Part shown: positions 1 through 4,966 of the stretch, piece after piece
Layout: every line of letters begins with the position of its first letter
Position numbering within the stretch: the first letter of the stretch is position 1
NCBI GenBank assembly: GCA_050245975.1
Contig: JBFWWW010000221.1
Span: forward strand, 1-5,384
Direction of reading: 5' to 3'
DNA length: 5,384 nt
Origin: JBFWWW01 sp050245975
Lineage (GTDB): Bacteria; Pseudomonadota; Alphaproteobacteria; Rhizobiales; Hyphomicrobiaceae
The notes under the pieces: generated by a model
Seen by the model: only the letters and a program-made list of their open reading frames with translations
Databases searched by the model: none
Told to the model about the DNA's origin: nothing
Position numbers and translations under genes: made by a program

Positions 1-180
1 TGGGAAGCCCGCACCGGCCTGGTGCTCGGCGCCGAGGGCAAGGGCCTGCGCCAGCTCACGCGCGAGAACTGCGACCGGCTCTGCCGCATCGCTGCCGATG
101 GCCCCCTGTCCAGCCTCAACGTCTCCAATGCCGCCGCCGTGGCGCTCCACTTCGGCGCCATCAGGCGCCTCGGCCTCTAG
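1..180 (+). CDS. rlmB: 23S rRNA 2'-O-ribose methyltransferase, RlmB/TrmH family (C-terminal end only)
   Basis: The reading frame is open from base 1 and ends at a TAG, giving the last 59 residues of a SPOUT-class methyltransferase; the N-terminus lies outside the window. Two family motifs are visible. Motif 2 is LVLGAEGKGL at fragment residues 7-16, containing the conserved Glu. Motif 3 is SSLNVSNAA at residues 37-45, part of the knotted S-adenosylmethionine-binding fold and dimer interface. Between them, the LTRENCD stretch closely resembles the matching part of enterobacterial RlmB, which methylates the 2'-OH of G2251 in the 23S rRNA P loop. The motif 1 Arg is not in view. Because TrmH-family members look alike at the C-terminus, another RNA target is possible, but RlmB is the best match. 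The protein ends normally just after motif 3, so the C-terminus is intact. Confidence 0.85.
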   Translation, partial: WEARTGLVLGAEGKGLRQLTRENCDRLCRIAADGPLSSLNVSNAAAVALHFGAIRRLGL

Positions 181-191
181 TCAAAATGAAA

Positions 192-213
192 GCGGCGCCG
201 CAAGGGGCGCCGC
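192..213. terminator. Hairpin between convergent genes, candidate bidirectional terminator
   Basis: An 8-bp perfect GC-rich stem (GCGGCGCC at 192-199 pairing with GGCGCCGC at 206-213) encloses a 6-base loop. It lies 11 bases after the rlmB stop and 25 bases after the stop of the - strand secreted-protein gene. Read on the - strand, the stem is followed by TTTCATTTTGA, a plausible U-rich tract. Read on the + strand it is followed only by CGAATTTG. It should therefore terminate the - strand gene better than rlmB. Confidence 0.6.
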
Positions 214-238
214 CGAATTTGAAGGGCCGAGTTGTCGC

Positions 239-565
239 TCACCAGAGGTGCCAGCGGTAGTAGTAGCCCCGCTTCTCGTAGGCGACGACGCCGGACGTCG
301 CCGGGTGGCCCCAGGCCGGATGATAAACGTATTTCTGGCCGTGGAACTGGTAGCGCCAGCGGTAGCGCATATGCTTGGCCGGCACCCAGTACATTTCGCG
401 TGCCGCCGGATAGTACCGCGCCTTGCAGTAGCGCCACATGTAGGGATCCGGCCCAGCCGAACGTTCAAGCAGATTGCAGCGGCCGAATGCGGCAGCCGGC
501 GCAGACATCGAAAGCGCGAACAGTGTCCCGGCAGCCGCGGCCGTCAGGAGGCTTTTCCAGTACAT
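239..565 (-). CDS. Small secreted Tyr/Trp-rich protein of unknown function
   Basis: This encodes 108 residues. The start is supported by a GAGGAG Shine-Dalgarno sequence at 573-578, 7 bases before the ATG. The N-terminus looks like a Sec signal peptide: Lys at 4, a hydrophobic core at about 6-20, and an APAAA|F cleavage site near residue 26. The mature part of about 82 residues has 13 Tyr, 6 Trp and 2 Phe, about a quarter aromatic, plus 5 His and many Arg/Lys, so it is basic. Two Cys (30 and 47) could form one disulfide. Repeated aromatic-basic patches occur (MRYRWRYQF at 66-74, GYYYRWHLW at 100-108), but I recognise no enzyme motif or named domain. It is probably periplasmic or envelope-associated. 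It is a single-gene unit convergent with rlmB, with its own candidate promoter and a terminator hairpin. The signal peptide and strong ribosome site make it very likely a real gene; the function is unknown. Confidence 0.75.
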   Translation of the reverse strand: MYWKSLLTAAAAGTLFALSMSAPAAAFGRCNLLERSAGPDPYMWRYCKARYYPAAREMYWVPAKHMRYRWRYQFHGQKYVYHPAWGHPATSGVVAYEKRGYYYRWHLW

Positions 566-642
566 CTATCCACTCCTCGAAAATCCCGCCGATGACAACT
601 CGTGCAGAGCCTTCAGGGAACGCTGAATTGGCTAAGGTTGCC

Positions 643-671
643 TTAATACCGGAAAGGCGATTCGCCAGCAA
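643..671 (-). promoter_or_regulatory. Candidate sigma-70-type promoter for the secreted-protein gene
   Basis: On the - strand, TTGCTG (666-671) and TATTAA (643-648) are separated by exactly 17 bases. The expected start of transcription, near 636, leaves a leader of about 70 bases before the ATG at 565. The -10 box overlaps one arm of the inverted repeat TAAGG-ttg-CCTTA (633-645), which would place a regulator over the start point. The match to consensus is partial (3/6 and 4/6), so this is only a candidate. Confidence 0.35.
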
Positions 672-686
672 ACGCCACGCGACCTC

Positions 687-698
687 AGCCTTAAGGCT
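687..698. repeat. 12-base perfect palindrome AGCCTTAAGGCT
   Basis: This perfect palindrome lies between the - strand promoter candidate for the secreted-protein gene and the + strand promoter candidate for the tRNA. Its CCTTA/TAAGG core recurs in the inverted repeat at 633-645. It could be a regulator-binding site or simply chance; nothing else in the window contains the full 12-mer. Confidence 0.4.
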
Positions 699-711
699 CC
701 GCGAGAGCGGC

Positions 712-739
712 TTGACGGAACCTGTCGGGACCAGATATC
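712..739 (+). promoter_or_regulatory. Candidate promoter of the tRNA-Thr gene
   Basis: TTGACG (712-717) is a 5/6 match to the -35 consensus. After 16 bases comes GATATC (734-739), a weak -10 box with the central ATA correct. The region just after it, around 744-757, is an almost unbroken GC run. A GC-rich discriminator of this kind is typical of stable-RNA promoters under stringent control. Transcription would start near 746, about 33 bases before the mature tRNA 5' end. Confidence 0.45.
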
Positions 740-778
740 GCCAGAGCGCGCGGCGCGTGCAGCGCACTCCCCGCAAAT

Positions 779-853
779 GCCGGCTTAGCTCAGCGGTAGA
801 GCAGCGGTTTTGTAAACCGAAGGTCGGGGGTTCAATCCCCTCAGCCGGCACCA
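779..853 (+). tRNA. tRNA-Thr (anticodon UGU), CCA encoded
   Basis: The full cloverleaf can be folded. The acceptor stem GCCGGCT (779-785) pairs with AGCCGGC (843-849), followed by discriminator A850 and encoded CCA (851-853). The D arm is GCTC/GAGC (788-791, 799-802) with a 7-base loop AGCGGTA. The anticodon arm is 804-820 with loop TTTGTAA, placing anticodon TGT at 811-813, which reads ACA threonine codons. The variable loop is AGGTC, and the T arm is GGGGG/CCCTC with loop TTCAATC. The outermost anticodon-stem pair is a G-A mismatch (804/820), which I believe also occurs in other alphaproteobacterial tRNA-Thr(UGU) genes, so it is not a sign of decay. The gene converges on tctA, whose stop lies only 14 bases away, so any + strand terminator must lie inside the tctA end. 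Confidence 0.97.
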
Positions 854-867
854 CCTGATCCGCAACC

Positions 868-2391
868 CTAGAAATCGGTATCCTCCTCGCCCACCAGACG
901 CTTCTGGTGGCGGATGTGCTGCAGGATCGCCAGCGCCACCGACACGGCCGCCGCCAGCAGCAGCCCGCCGGAGATGGGCCTGGTGAAGAACAGCATGTAG
1001 TCGCTGTCCGTCATGATGGCCCGGATGAGGTTGATCTCGATCTGGTCGCCGAGGATGAGCCCCAGGATCAGCGGCGCCAGCGGGAACCCGCCCTTCACCA
1101 GCACATAGCCGAGCACGCCGAAGATCAGCAGCACGTAGACGGACTGCATGGTGTTGTTGAGGGCGTAAGCGCCCAGCACGCACAGCACCAGCACGACGGG
1201 CGCGAGGATGGCGAGCCGCACGCTCATGACGCGGATCATGATGGGCATGAACAGCCAGCAGATGGCCAGCATCAGCGGATGGGCCATGATGTAGGCGGCG
1301 TAGATGCCATAGGACAAGTCGGGATGCTGCGATATGAACAGCGGCCCCGACTGGATGCCATGGATCGTCATCGCGCCCAGCATGACGGCGGTGACGGCGT
1401 CGCCCGGGATGCCGAAGGCCATGATGGTCATCAGCGAGCCGCTGACGTTGGCGTTGTTGGAGGCTTCGGAGGCGATGATCCCCTCCGGATGGCCGGTGCC
1501 GAAGAGCTGCGGCGTGCGCGAGAACTTCTTCGCCTGGTCGTAGGCCATCACGCTCGACGCGCTGCCGCCGATGGCGGGGAGGATGCCGATCATCAGGCCG
1601 ACGAACGTCGCCCACAGGAGCTGAAACGGCCGGCTGAAGATCTCCCAGTTCACCTTCAGGTGGGAGAACTTCTCGAACGTCGTGCGCACTCCGCCGGCCG
1701 CCTTGGTCCGGGGATCGTTGAGCTTCTCGATGTCGCTCATGATCTGCGCGAAGGCGAAGATGCCGATCAACACCGGCAGGAAAGGAAAACCGCCCGCCAT
1801 GAAGTCGGTGCCGAAGGTGAAGCGCTTGACGCTGGCGATCGGATCGGTGCCGATGACCGTGACGAAGAGGCCGATGCCCGTCGACATCAGCCCCTTGACC
1901 AGAGACGCCTCCGTCAGCCCGGCGACCATGGCCATCGCCAGCACGAACAGCGAGAAGTACTCCCAGGGCCCGAACTCCAGCGCGATCGCCGCCAGCGGAC
2001 CGGTGAGGAACACGAGGCACAGGGCGCCGAGCAGCCCGCCCCAGACGGAGGCCCACACGCCGAGCCAGATGGCACGCCCGGGCTCGCCCTTGCGGGCCAT
2101 CGGGAAGCCGTCGAACGTCGTGGCGATGGAGGACGGCGAGCCGGGGATGCCGAGCAGGCAGCAGGTGATGAGGCCACCCGTCGATCCGCCGACATAGACG
2201 CCCGTCATGGCGGCGAGGCCCGCGAGCGGCTCGAGACCGTAGGTGAAGGGCAGAATGACGATGACCGTCATGGTTATGGTGACGCCGGGCAGGGAGCCGC
2301 CGACGACGCCGACCAGGGTGCCCATGAACAGCGGCACCATGATCTTCCAGTGCAGGAGGCCGACGAACGCGTGTGCGAGCAGGTCGAACAT
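868..2391 (-). CDS. tctA: Tripartite tricarboxylate transporter, large membrane subunit TctA
   Basis: This encodes 507 residues, the usual TctA length, and is the 10-12-helix permease subunit that moves the solute across the inner membrane using an ion gradient. Both homologous halves are present. The first has GGSLPGVTITMTV (31-43), then GVYVGGSTGG (64-73), LLGIPGSPSS (79-88) and the DGFPMARKGEPGRA stretch (94-107). The second has ILPAIGGSASS (270-280), FGTGHPEGIIASEASNNA (297-314), FGIPGDAVTAVMLGA (326-340) and HGIQSGP (344-350). The C-terminus has the usual GFPLAPLILGLILG (435-448) and RPISGG (471-476). The ATG at 2391 is chosen because the upstream extension (to 2511) is Arg/Ser-rich and unlike the family, and because it begins 1 base after the tctB stop. 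Odd points: the second half has PAIGGS where many relatives have a Pro-Gly, and LLGIPG replaces the commoner LLNIPG. It is the last gene of tctCBA. Confidence 0.95.
   Translation of the reverse strand: MFDLLAHAFVGLLHWKIMVPLFMGTLVGVVGGSLPGVTITMTVIVILPFTYGLEPLAGLAAMTGVYVGGSTGGLITCCLLGIPGSPSSIATTFDGFPMARKGEPGRAIWLGVWASVWGGLLGALCLVFLTGPLAAIALEFGPWEYFSLFVLAMAMVAGLTEASLVKGLMSTGIGLFVTVIGTDPIASVKRFTFGTDFMAGGFPFLPVLIGIFAFAQIMSDIEKLNDPRTKAAGGVRTTFEKFSHLKVNWEIFSRPFQLLWATFVGLMIGILPAIGGSASSVMAYDQAKKFSRTPQLFGTGHPEGIIASEASNNANVSGSLMTIMAFGIPGDAVTAVMLGAMTIHGIQSGPLFISQHPDLSYGIYAAYIMAHPLMLAICWLFMPIMIRVMSVRLAILAPVVLVLCVLGAYALNNTMQSVYVLLIFGVLGYVLVKGGFPLAPLILGLILGDQIEINLIRAIMTDSDYMLFFTRPISGGLLLAAAVSVALAILQHIRHQKRLVGEEDTDF
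891..910. other. Stem-loop inside the tctA 3' end, near the tRNA
   Basis: CCACCAG (891-897) pairs perfectly with CTGGTGG (904-910) around a 6-base loop. It lies 38 bases beyond the tRNA CCA end on the + strand and within the last codons of tctA on the - strand. No U-rich tract follows in either direction, so it is not a standard intrinsic terminator. It could still act as a pause or 3'-protective structure between two convergent units. Confidence 0.35.
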
Positions 2392-2392
2392 C

Positions 2393-2878
2393 TCACCACC
2401 CCGTCCAGGTGCCGCGCGGCAGGATGACCGACAGGTAGTGCTCGAACACCAGGTAGGTGACCGCCGAGGTGCCGACCGCGATGGCGAGCTGGATCGCCCA
2501 GTGGCGCGCATCCTGCGGACGCTCGAGCGCGGCCTGGAAAGCGGCGACGAACAGCACCGTGGCGATGCGGAAGCCGAGCTCCGGCAGCAGCCAGATGTAG
2601 ATAGCGACGAGCACGAAGGCCGTCAGCACCAAGCCGTAAGCGCGCGGCGGCTGAGCAGGCTCCTCCGCGCGCGGCGGCGCGGGCCGGCGCTGCGCCGCGA
2701 TGTCCTGCAGCACCAGTATGGCGCTGCAGATGGCCATGAACACCAGCACGATCGCCGGGTAGAACCCCGGTCCGATCGGGACGATCGGCAGCTTCGGCAG
2801 CCCGTAGACGAGCGGCAGAAGCAGCAGGCTGACCGCGAGGCAAATCAGCCCCGCGACGCCATCCCGCCCGAGCCTCAT
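2393..2878 (-). CDS. tctB: Tripartite tricarboxylate transporter, small membrane subunit TctB
   Basis: This encodes 161 residues, normal for TctB, the small membrane partner of TctA with four to five helices. Hydrophobic segments are visible near 8-25, 40-57, 82-99, 103-116 and 127-146, with a Pro/Arg/Glu-rich cytosolic-type linker at 63-79. The family signature PIGPGFYPAIVL follows the first helix (34-45), LGFRIATVLF opens the third block (101-110), and the typical ending with LPRG is present (153-156). The ATG at 2878 overlaps the tctC stop in an ATGA, and the TGA stop is one base before the tctA ATG, so the three cistrons are probably translationally coupled. TctB proteins diverge strongly, so position in the operon supports the call as much as sequence does. 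Confidence 0.93.
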   Translation of the reverse strand: MRLGRDGVAGLICLAVSLLLLPLVYGLPKLPIVPIGPGFYPAIVLVFMAICSAILVLQDIAAQRRPAPPRAEEPAQPPRAYGLVLTAFVLVAIYIWLLPELGFRIATVLFVAAFQAALERPQDARHWAIQLAIAVGTSAVTYLVFEHYLSVILPRGTWTGW

Positions 2879-3825
2879 TTCTTCATCAGCCCGAGATCGG
2901 CCATGATCGACTTGTTGTCCGCGTCGATCTTGTCGAGGAAGGCGCCATAGGCCTTCGCATCGAGGTATTTGACGGTAGTACCCTGCAGCTTCATGGCTTC
3001 CGCGAAGGCCGGCTCGGCCGCAGCCTTGCCGCAGGCGTCATTGAGCTTTGCTCGCACCGCCTCGGGTGTCCCCTTCGGCACCATGATGCCGCGCACGACC
3101 TCGTAGACGATGTTGAGCCCGAGCTCCTTGAGCGTCGGCACGGTCGGGATGTCCGGGTTGCGGCTCTCACTGGCGATGGCGAGGAACTTGAGCTGGCCGG
3201 CGTCGACCTTGCCCTTCTGTGTCAGGTTGGAGTCCGTCAGGTCGACGTGACCGCCGAGGATCGCGTTCATGCGCGGCGCCAGGCCGTCATAGGACACGTA
3301 CTTGAACTTGATCCCGGCTGCCTTCTCGATCAGAGCGGGGAAGATGTGGCTCGTGGAGCCGAGCGTCGCCCCGACGCTGATCTCGCCGGGCCGCTTCTTG
3401 GCATCCGCGACGAACTCCTGCCAGCTCTTCCATGGTGTCTTCGGGCTGGCCGTCAGAACGGACGGCGTGGCCGCGAGCAGGCAGATGGGCTCGAAGTCGG
3501 TGTATTTCACATCGGCGATGCCGGCGTAGTACGTCAGGTGGATGTAGTCATGCACCGCATAGAGCGTGTACCCGTCCGGCGGCGATCCGCGCGCCTCGCG
3601 CGCGCCCACCGTGCCCGACGCTCCGCCGACGTTGGCAATGACGATGGGCTGGCCGATGTGCTTCTGCAGCAGTGGAGCGAAGGGACGGAAGATATTGTCG
3701 GTATCGCCGCCGGCGGCCCATGGCACGATCATCTTTATGGCGCGGTCGGGGTAGTCGGCCTTGGCAGGACCAACCCATACGCCAGCCAGAATGGCCAGCG
3801 TGACGGCATGCACGAGCTTCCTCAC
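2875..3825 (-). CDS. tctC: Periplasmic solute-binding protein of the TTT system (TctC/Bug family)
   Basis: This encodes 316 residues, close to the usual Bug-protein length. It starts at GTG 3825, supported by AAGGGAG at 3832-3838 with 6 bases of spacing; a second purine-rich GGAGG lies further upstream at 3847-3851. A signal peptide is clear: MRKLVH, a hydrophobic core, and AKA|DYPDR near residue 23. Bug hallmarks follow in order: YPDRAIKMIVPWAAGGDTD (25-43), GASGTVGAREA (68-78), PPDGYTL (82-88), VGATLGSTSH (151-160), and SYDGLAPRMNAILGGHVDL (178-196), then a two-domain C-terminal part with IPTVPTLKELG (226-236). The family binds citrate, other carboxylates, aspartate, glutamate or nicotinate-type ligands in the periplasm and hands them to TctAB. 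The first ligand loops here vary from the common pattern: the usual ENRPGAGG region reads ANVGGASG. The ligand therefore cannot be assigned. It is the first gene of the operon, divergent from nadX. Confidence 0.94.
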   Translation of the reverse strand: MRKLVHAVTLAILAGVWVGPAKADYPDRAIKMIVPWAAGGDTDNIFRPFAPLLQKHIGQPIVIANVGGASGTVGAREARGSPPDGYTLYAVHDYIHLTYYAGIADVKYTDFEPICLLAATPSVLTASPKTPWKSWQEFVADAKKRPGEISVGATLGSTSHIFPALIEKAAGIKFKYVSYDGLAPRMNAILGGHVDLTDSNLTQKGKVDAGQLKFLAIASESRNPDIPTVPTLKELGLNIVYEVVRGIMVPKGTPEAVRAKLNDACGKAAAEPAFAEAMKLQGTTVKYLDAKAYGAFLDKIDADNKSIMADLGLMKK

Positions 3826-3872
3826 GGCACACTCCCTTCTTGGTTTCCTCCGGATTTTCTTGTTTAAGCGTT

Positions 3873-3901
3873 AGACTAGCCACCGATATCGGGCGAAGCA
3901 A
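3873..3901 (-). promoter_or_regulatory. Candidate promoter for tctCBA
   Basis: On the - strand, TTGCTT (3896-3901) and TAGTCT (3873-3878) are spaced by 17 bases. The matches to consensus are modest (3/6 each). The 10-base palindrome CCGATATCGG (3883-3892) lies wholly inside the spacer, where a bound regulator would block or remodel the promoter. The leader would be about 40 bases. A matching + strand promoter for nadX is less clear; TTGTTT at 3860-3865 followed by an AT-rich box inside the palindrome is possible but weak. Confidence 0.3.
3883..3892. promoter_or_regulatory. Perfect palindrome CCGATATCGG, candidate operator
   Basis: This 10-base perfect palindrome sits in the middle of the tctC/nadX divergent control region and inside the spacer of the tctC promoter candidate. 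Nine of its bases (CGATATCGG, 3884-3892) recur with one change as CGATATTGG at 3925-3933, exactly 41 bases away, close to four helical turns. That arrangement would put both copies on one face of the DNA. No regulator gene is in the window. Confidence 0.4.
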
Positions 3902-3908
3902 CCGCTGA

Positions 3909-3924
3909 CGCCTTGTGCAAGGCG
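3909..3924. promoter_or_regulatory. 16-base inverted repeat CGCCTTG-tg-CAAGGCG, candidate operator
   Basis: Two perfect 7-base arms (3909-3915 and 3918-3924) flank a 2-base centre. It lies 29 bases before the nadX ATG and about 84 bases before the tctC GTG. The size and symmetry fit the operator of a dimeric helix-turn-helix regulator, and the TTG-tg-CAA core is compatible with GntR-type sites, though the family cannot be decided. Its position over or near the nadX start region would suit repression of nadX. Confidence 0.5.
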
Positions 3925-3943
3925 CGATATTGGCCCGCCAGCT

Positions 3944-3947
3944 GGAG
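3944..3947 (+). promoter_or_regulatory. Ribosome binding site that fixes the nadX start
   Basis: GGAG is placed 6 bases before ATG 3954. The alternative in-frame GTG at 3915 has no purine-rich site before it and lies inside the inverted repeat, so the ATG is preferred. Confidence 0.7.
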
Positions 3948-3953
3948 AAACGC

Positions 3954-4778
3954 ATGAGCCCGCAGCGACCCGCCTACACCCTCGGCATTGCAGGTCTCGG
4001 CGCCATCGGTCTTGCCGTCGCGCGGCGCGTGGATGGGGGGGACATCCCAGGCATCACGCTCGCCGGCATTGCGACGCGGGATCGCGACAAGGCTGCCAAA
4101 ACCGTCGCCGGCTTTCGCAATCCGCCAAAGCTCGCCGACCTTGCTGGACTGGCGGAGGTTGCCGACGTCATCGTCGAATGCCTCCCGGCTGCCCGGTTTG
4201 CCGAGGTCGCCGAACCTGCGATCGCCCGCGGCCGCATCTTCATGCCGCTGTCGGTCGGCGCGCTGCTCAATCATCCCGGGCTCGTCGAGACGGCGCAACG
4301 CACCGGCGCACGCATCCTCGTTCCGACCGGCGCGCTTCTGGGGCTCGATGCCGTCCGTGCAGCAGCTGAAGGCACAATCACCGCCGCGAAGATCATCACG
4401 CGCAAGCCGCCCGCGGGACTGGCCGGCGCACCGCTGCTGGTCGAGAAAGGTCTGTCGGTCGACAATCTCGATGCGCCGCTGCAGGTCTTTTCCGGCTCGG
4501 CACGCGAGGCCATCAAGGGCTTTCCGGCCAACGTCAACGTGGCCGTCGCCCTGTCCCTCGCAGGCATCGGGCCCGACCGCACCCGGATCGAGATCTGGGC
4601 CGATCCCTCGGTGACCCGCAACACGCACACGATCACGCTGACGTCCGACTCGTCCAATCTCACCATGACGATCGAGAGCATCCCGTCGGAGGAAAACCCG
4701 CGCACGGGCAAGATCACCGCGCTCAGCGTGATTGCCGCGCTGCGCCGCCTGACGGCTCCGCTCGTCGTCGGCACCTGA
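3954..4778 (+). CDS. nadX: L-aspartate dehydrogenase (NadX/DUF108 family)
   Basis: This encodes 274 residues from ATG 3954, typical of the family. The N-terminal half is a Rossmann fold with the NAD(P)-binding GLGAIG (14-19), an acceptable end of the second strand near TRDRDKA (41-47), and ECLPAARF (75-82). The PTGALLGLDAVRAA stretch (124-137) and KGFPANVNVAVALSLAGIGPD (188-208) are characteristic of aspartate dehydrogenases. ADPSVTRNTH (216-225) ends in the conserved His225, matching the catalytic His of archaeal and bacterial enzymes. IPSEENPRTGKITALSVIAAL (243-263) closes the catalytic domain. The family oxidises L-aspartate to iminoaspartate with NAD(P)+; iminoaspartate either goes to NadA for NAD synthesis or hydrolyses to oxaloacetate and ammonia. 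No nadA, nadB or nadC is in the window. Divergence from the TTT operon suggests action on an imported substrate, which is inference. Related substrates cannot be excluded. Confidence 0.9.
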   Translation: MSPQRPAYTLGIAGLGAIGLAVARRVDGGDIPGITLAGIATRDRDKAAKTVAGFRNPPKLADLAGLAEVADVIVECLPAARFAEVAEPAIARGRIFMPLSVGALLNHPGLVETAQRTGARILVPTGALLGLDAVRAAAEGTITAAKIITRKPPAGLAGAPLLVEKGLSVDNLDAPLQVFSGSAREAIKGFPANVNVAVALSLAGIGPDRTRIEIWADPSVTRNTHTITLTSDSSNLTMTIESIPSEENPRTGKITALSVIAALRRLTAPLVVGT

Positions 4779-4780
4779 TA

Positions 4781-4963
4781 CTAGTCGGGGTTGCGACCGC
4801 GACGCGCCTCATAACGCCGGGCGAGATAGACAATGCCCGCGCTGACCGCCCCAAGAGCGATCAGCAGCACCACGATCAGAACGAGCACCGGCGCGAACGC
4901 CCAGGCCATCGCCGCCGTCAAGGCGGCGGCGGAGACGATGAGCCAGATGCGCAGCAGCGTCAT
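4781..4963 (-). CDS. Small two-helix membrane protein of unknown function
   Basis: This encodes 60 residues. Residues 4-48 are almost wholly hydrophobic, giving two membrane helices (about 4-22 and 25-47) with a short turn at AFAP (22-25), followed by a basic tail YLARRYEARRGRNPD. The positive tail suggests that both ends lie in the cytoplasm. The ATG at 4963 is 3 bases after the stop of the 97-residue gene and has no strong ribosome site, so it probably depends on translational coupling. Its TAG stop is 2 bases from the nadX stop on the other strand. It contains no motif I recognise. Because the ORF is short and GC-rich, confidence rests on the hydrophobic pattern and the operon spacing. Confidence 0.6.
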   Translation of the reverse strand: MTLLRIWLIVSAAALTAAMAWAFAPVLVLIVVLLIALGAVSAGIVYLARRYEARRGRNPD

Positions 4964-4966
4964 GGA

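Noticed and set aside
826..853. tRNA 3' end as an attachment site of an integrated element
   Set aside because: No direct repeat of this segment and no integrase or recombinase gene is present in the window; only the position is suggestive.
465..854. - strand open frame of 129 codons starting with MVPAEGIEPPTFGLQNRC
   Set aside because: Its start is the reverse complement of the tRNA-Thr gene, a well-known source of spurious protein predictions; the rest is antisense to the secreted-protein gene and its upstream region.
785..2056. 423-codon - strand frame overlapping tctA in another frame
   Set aside because: Arg/His/Ala-rich composition typical of a high-GC shadow frame; it ends inside the tRNA, and tctA explains the region.
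907..2427. 506-codon + strand frame antisense to tctA
   Set aside because: Composition dominated by Asp, Gln, His, Arg and Glu with no domain, which is the expected mirror of a hydrophobic membrane protein; no ribosome site supports it.
2392..2511. N-terminal extension of tctA by 40 codons
   Set aside because: The added residues are Arg/Ser-rich and unlike TctA. They overlap the tctB coding sequence, while the ATG at 2391 follows the tctB stop directly and begins the conserved protein.
3915..3953. GTG start 13 codons upstream for nadX
   Set aside because: No ribosome binding site precedes it, it lies within the inverted repeat, and the Rossmann domain begins correctly from ATG 3954.
3548..3955. 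- strand frame running across the divergent control region into tctC
   Set aside because: It is out of frame with tctC, encodes no recognisable domain, and would cover both promoter regions.
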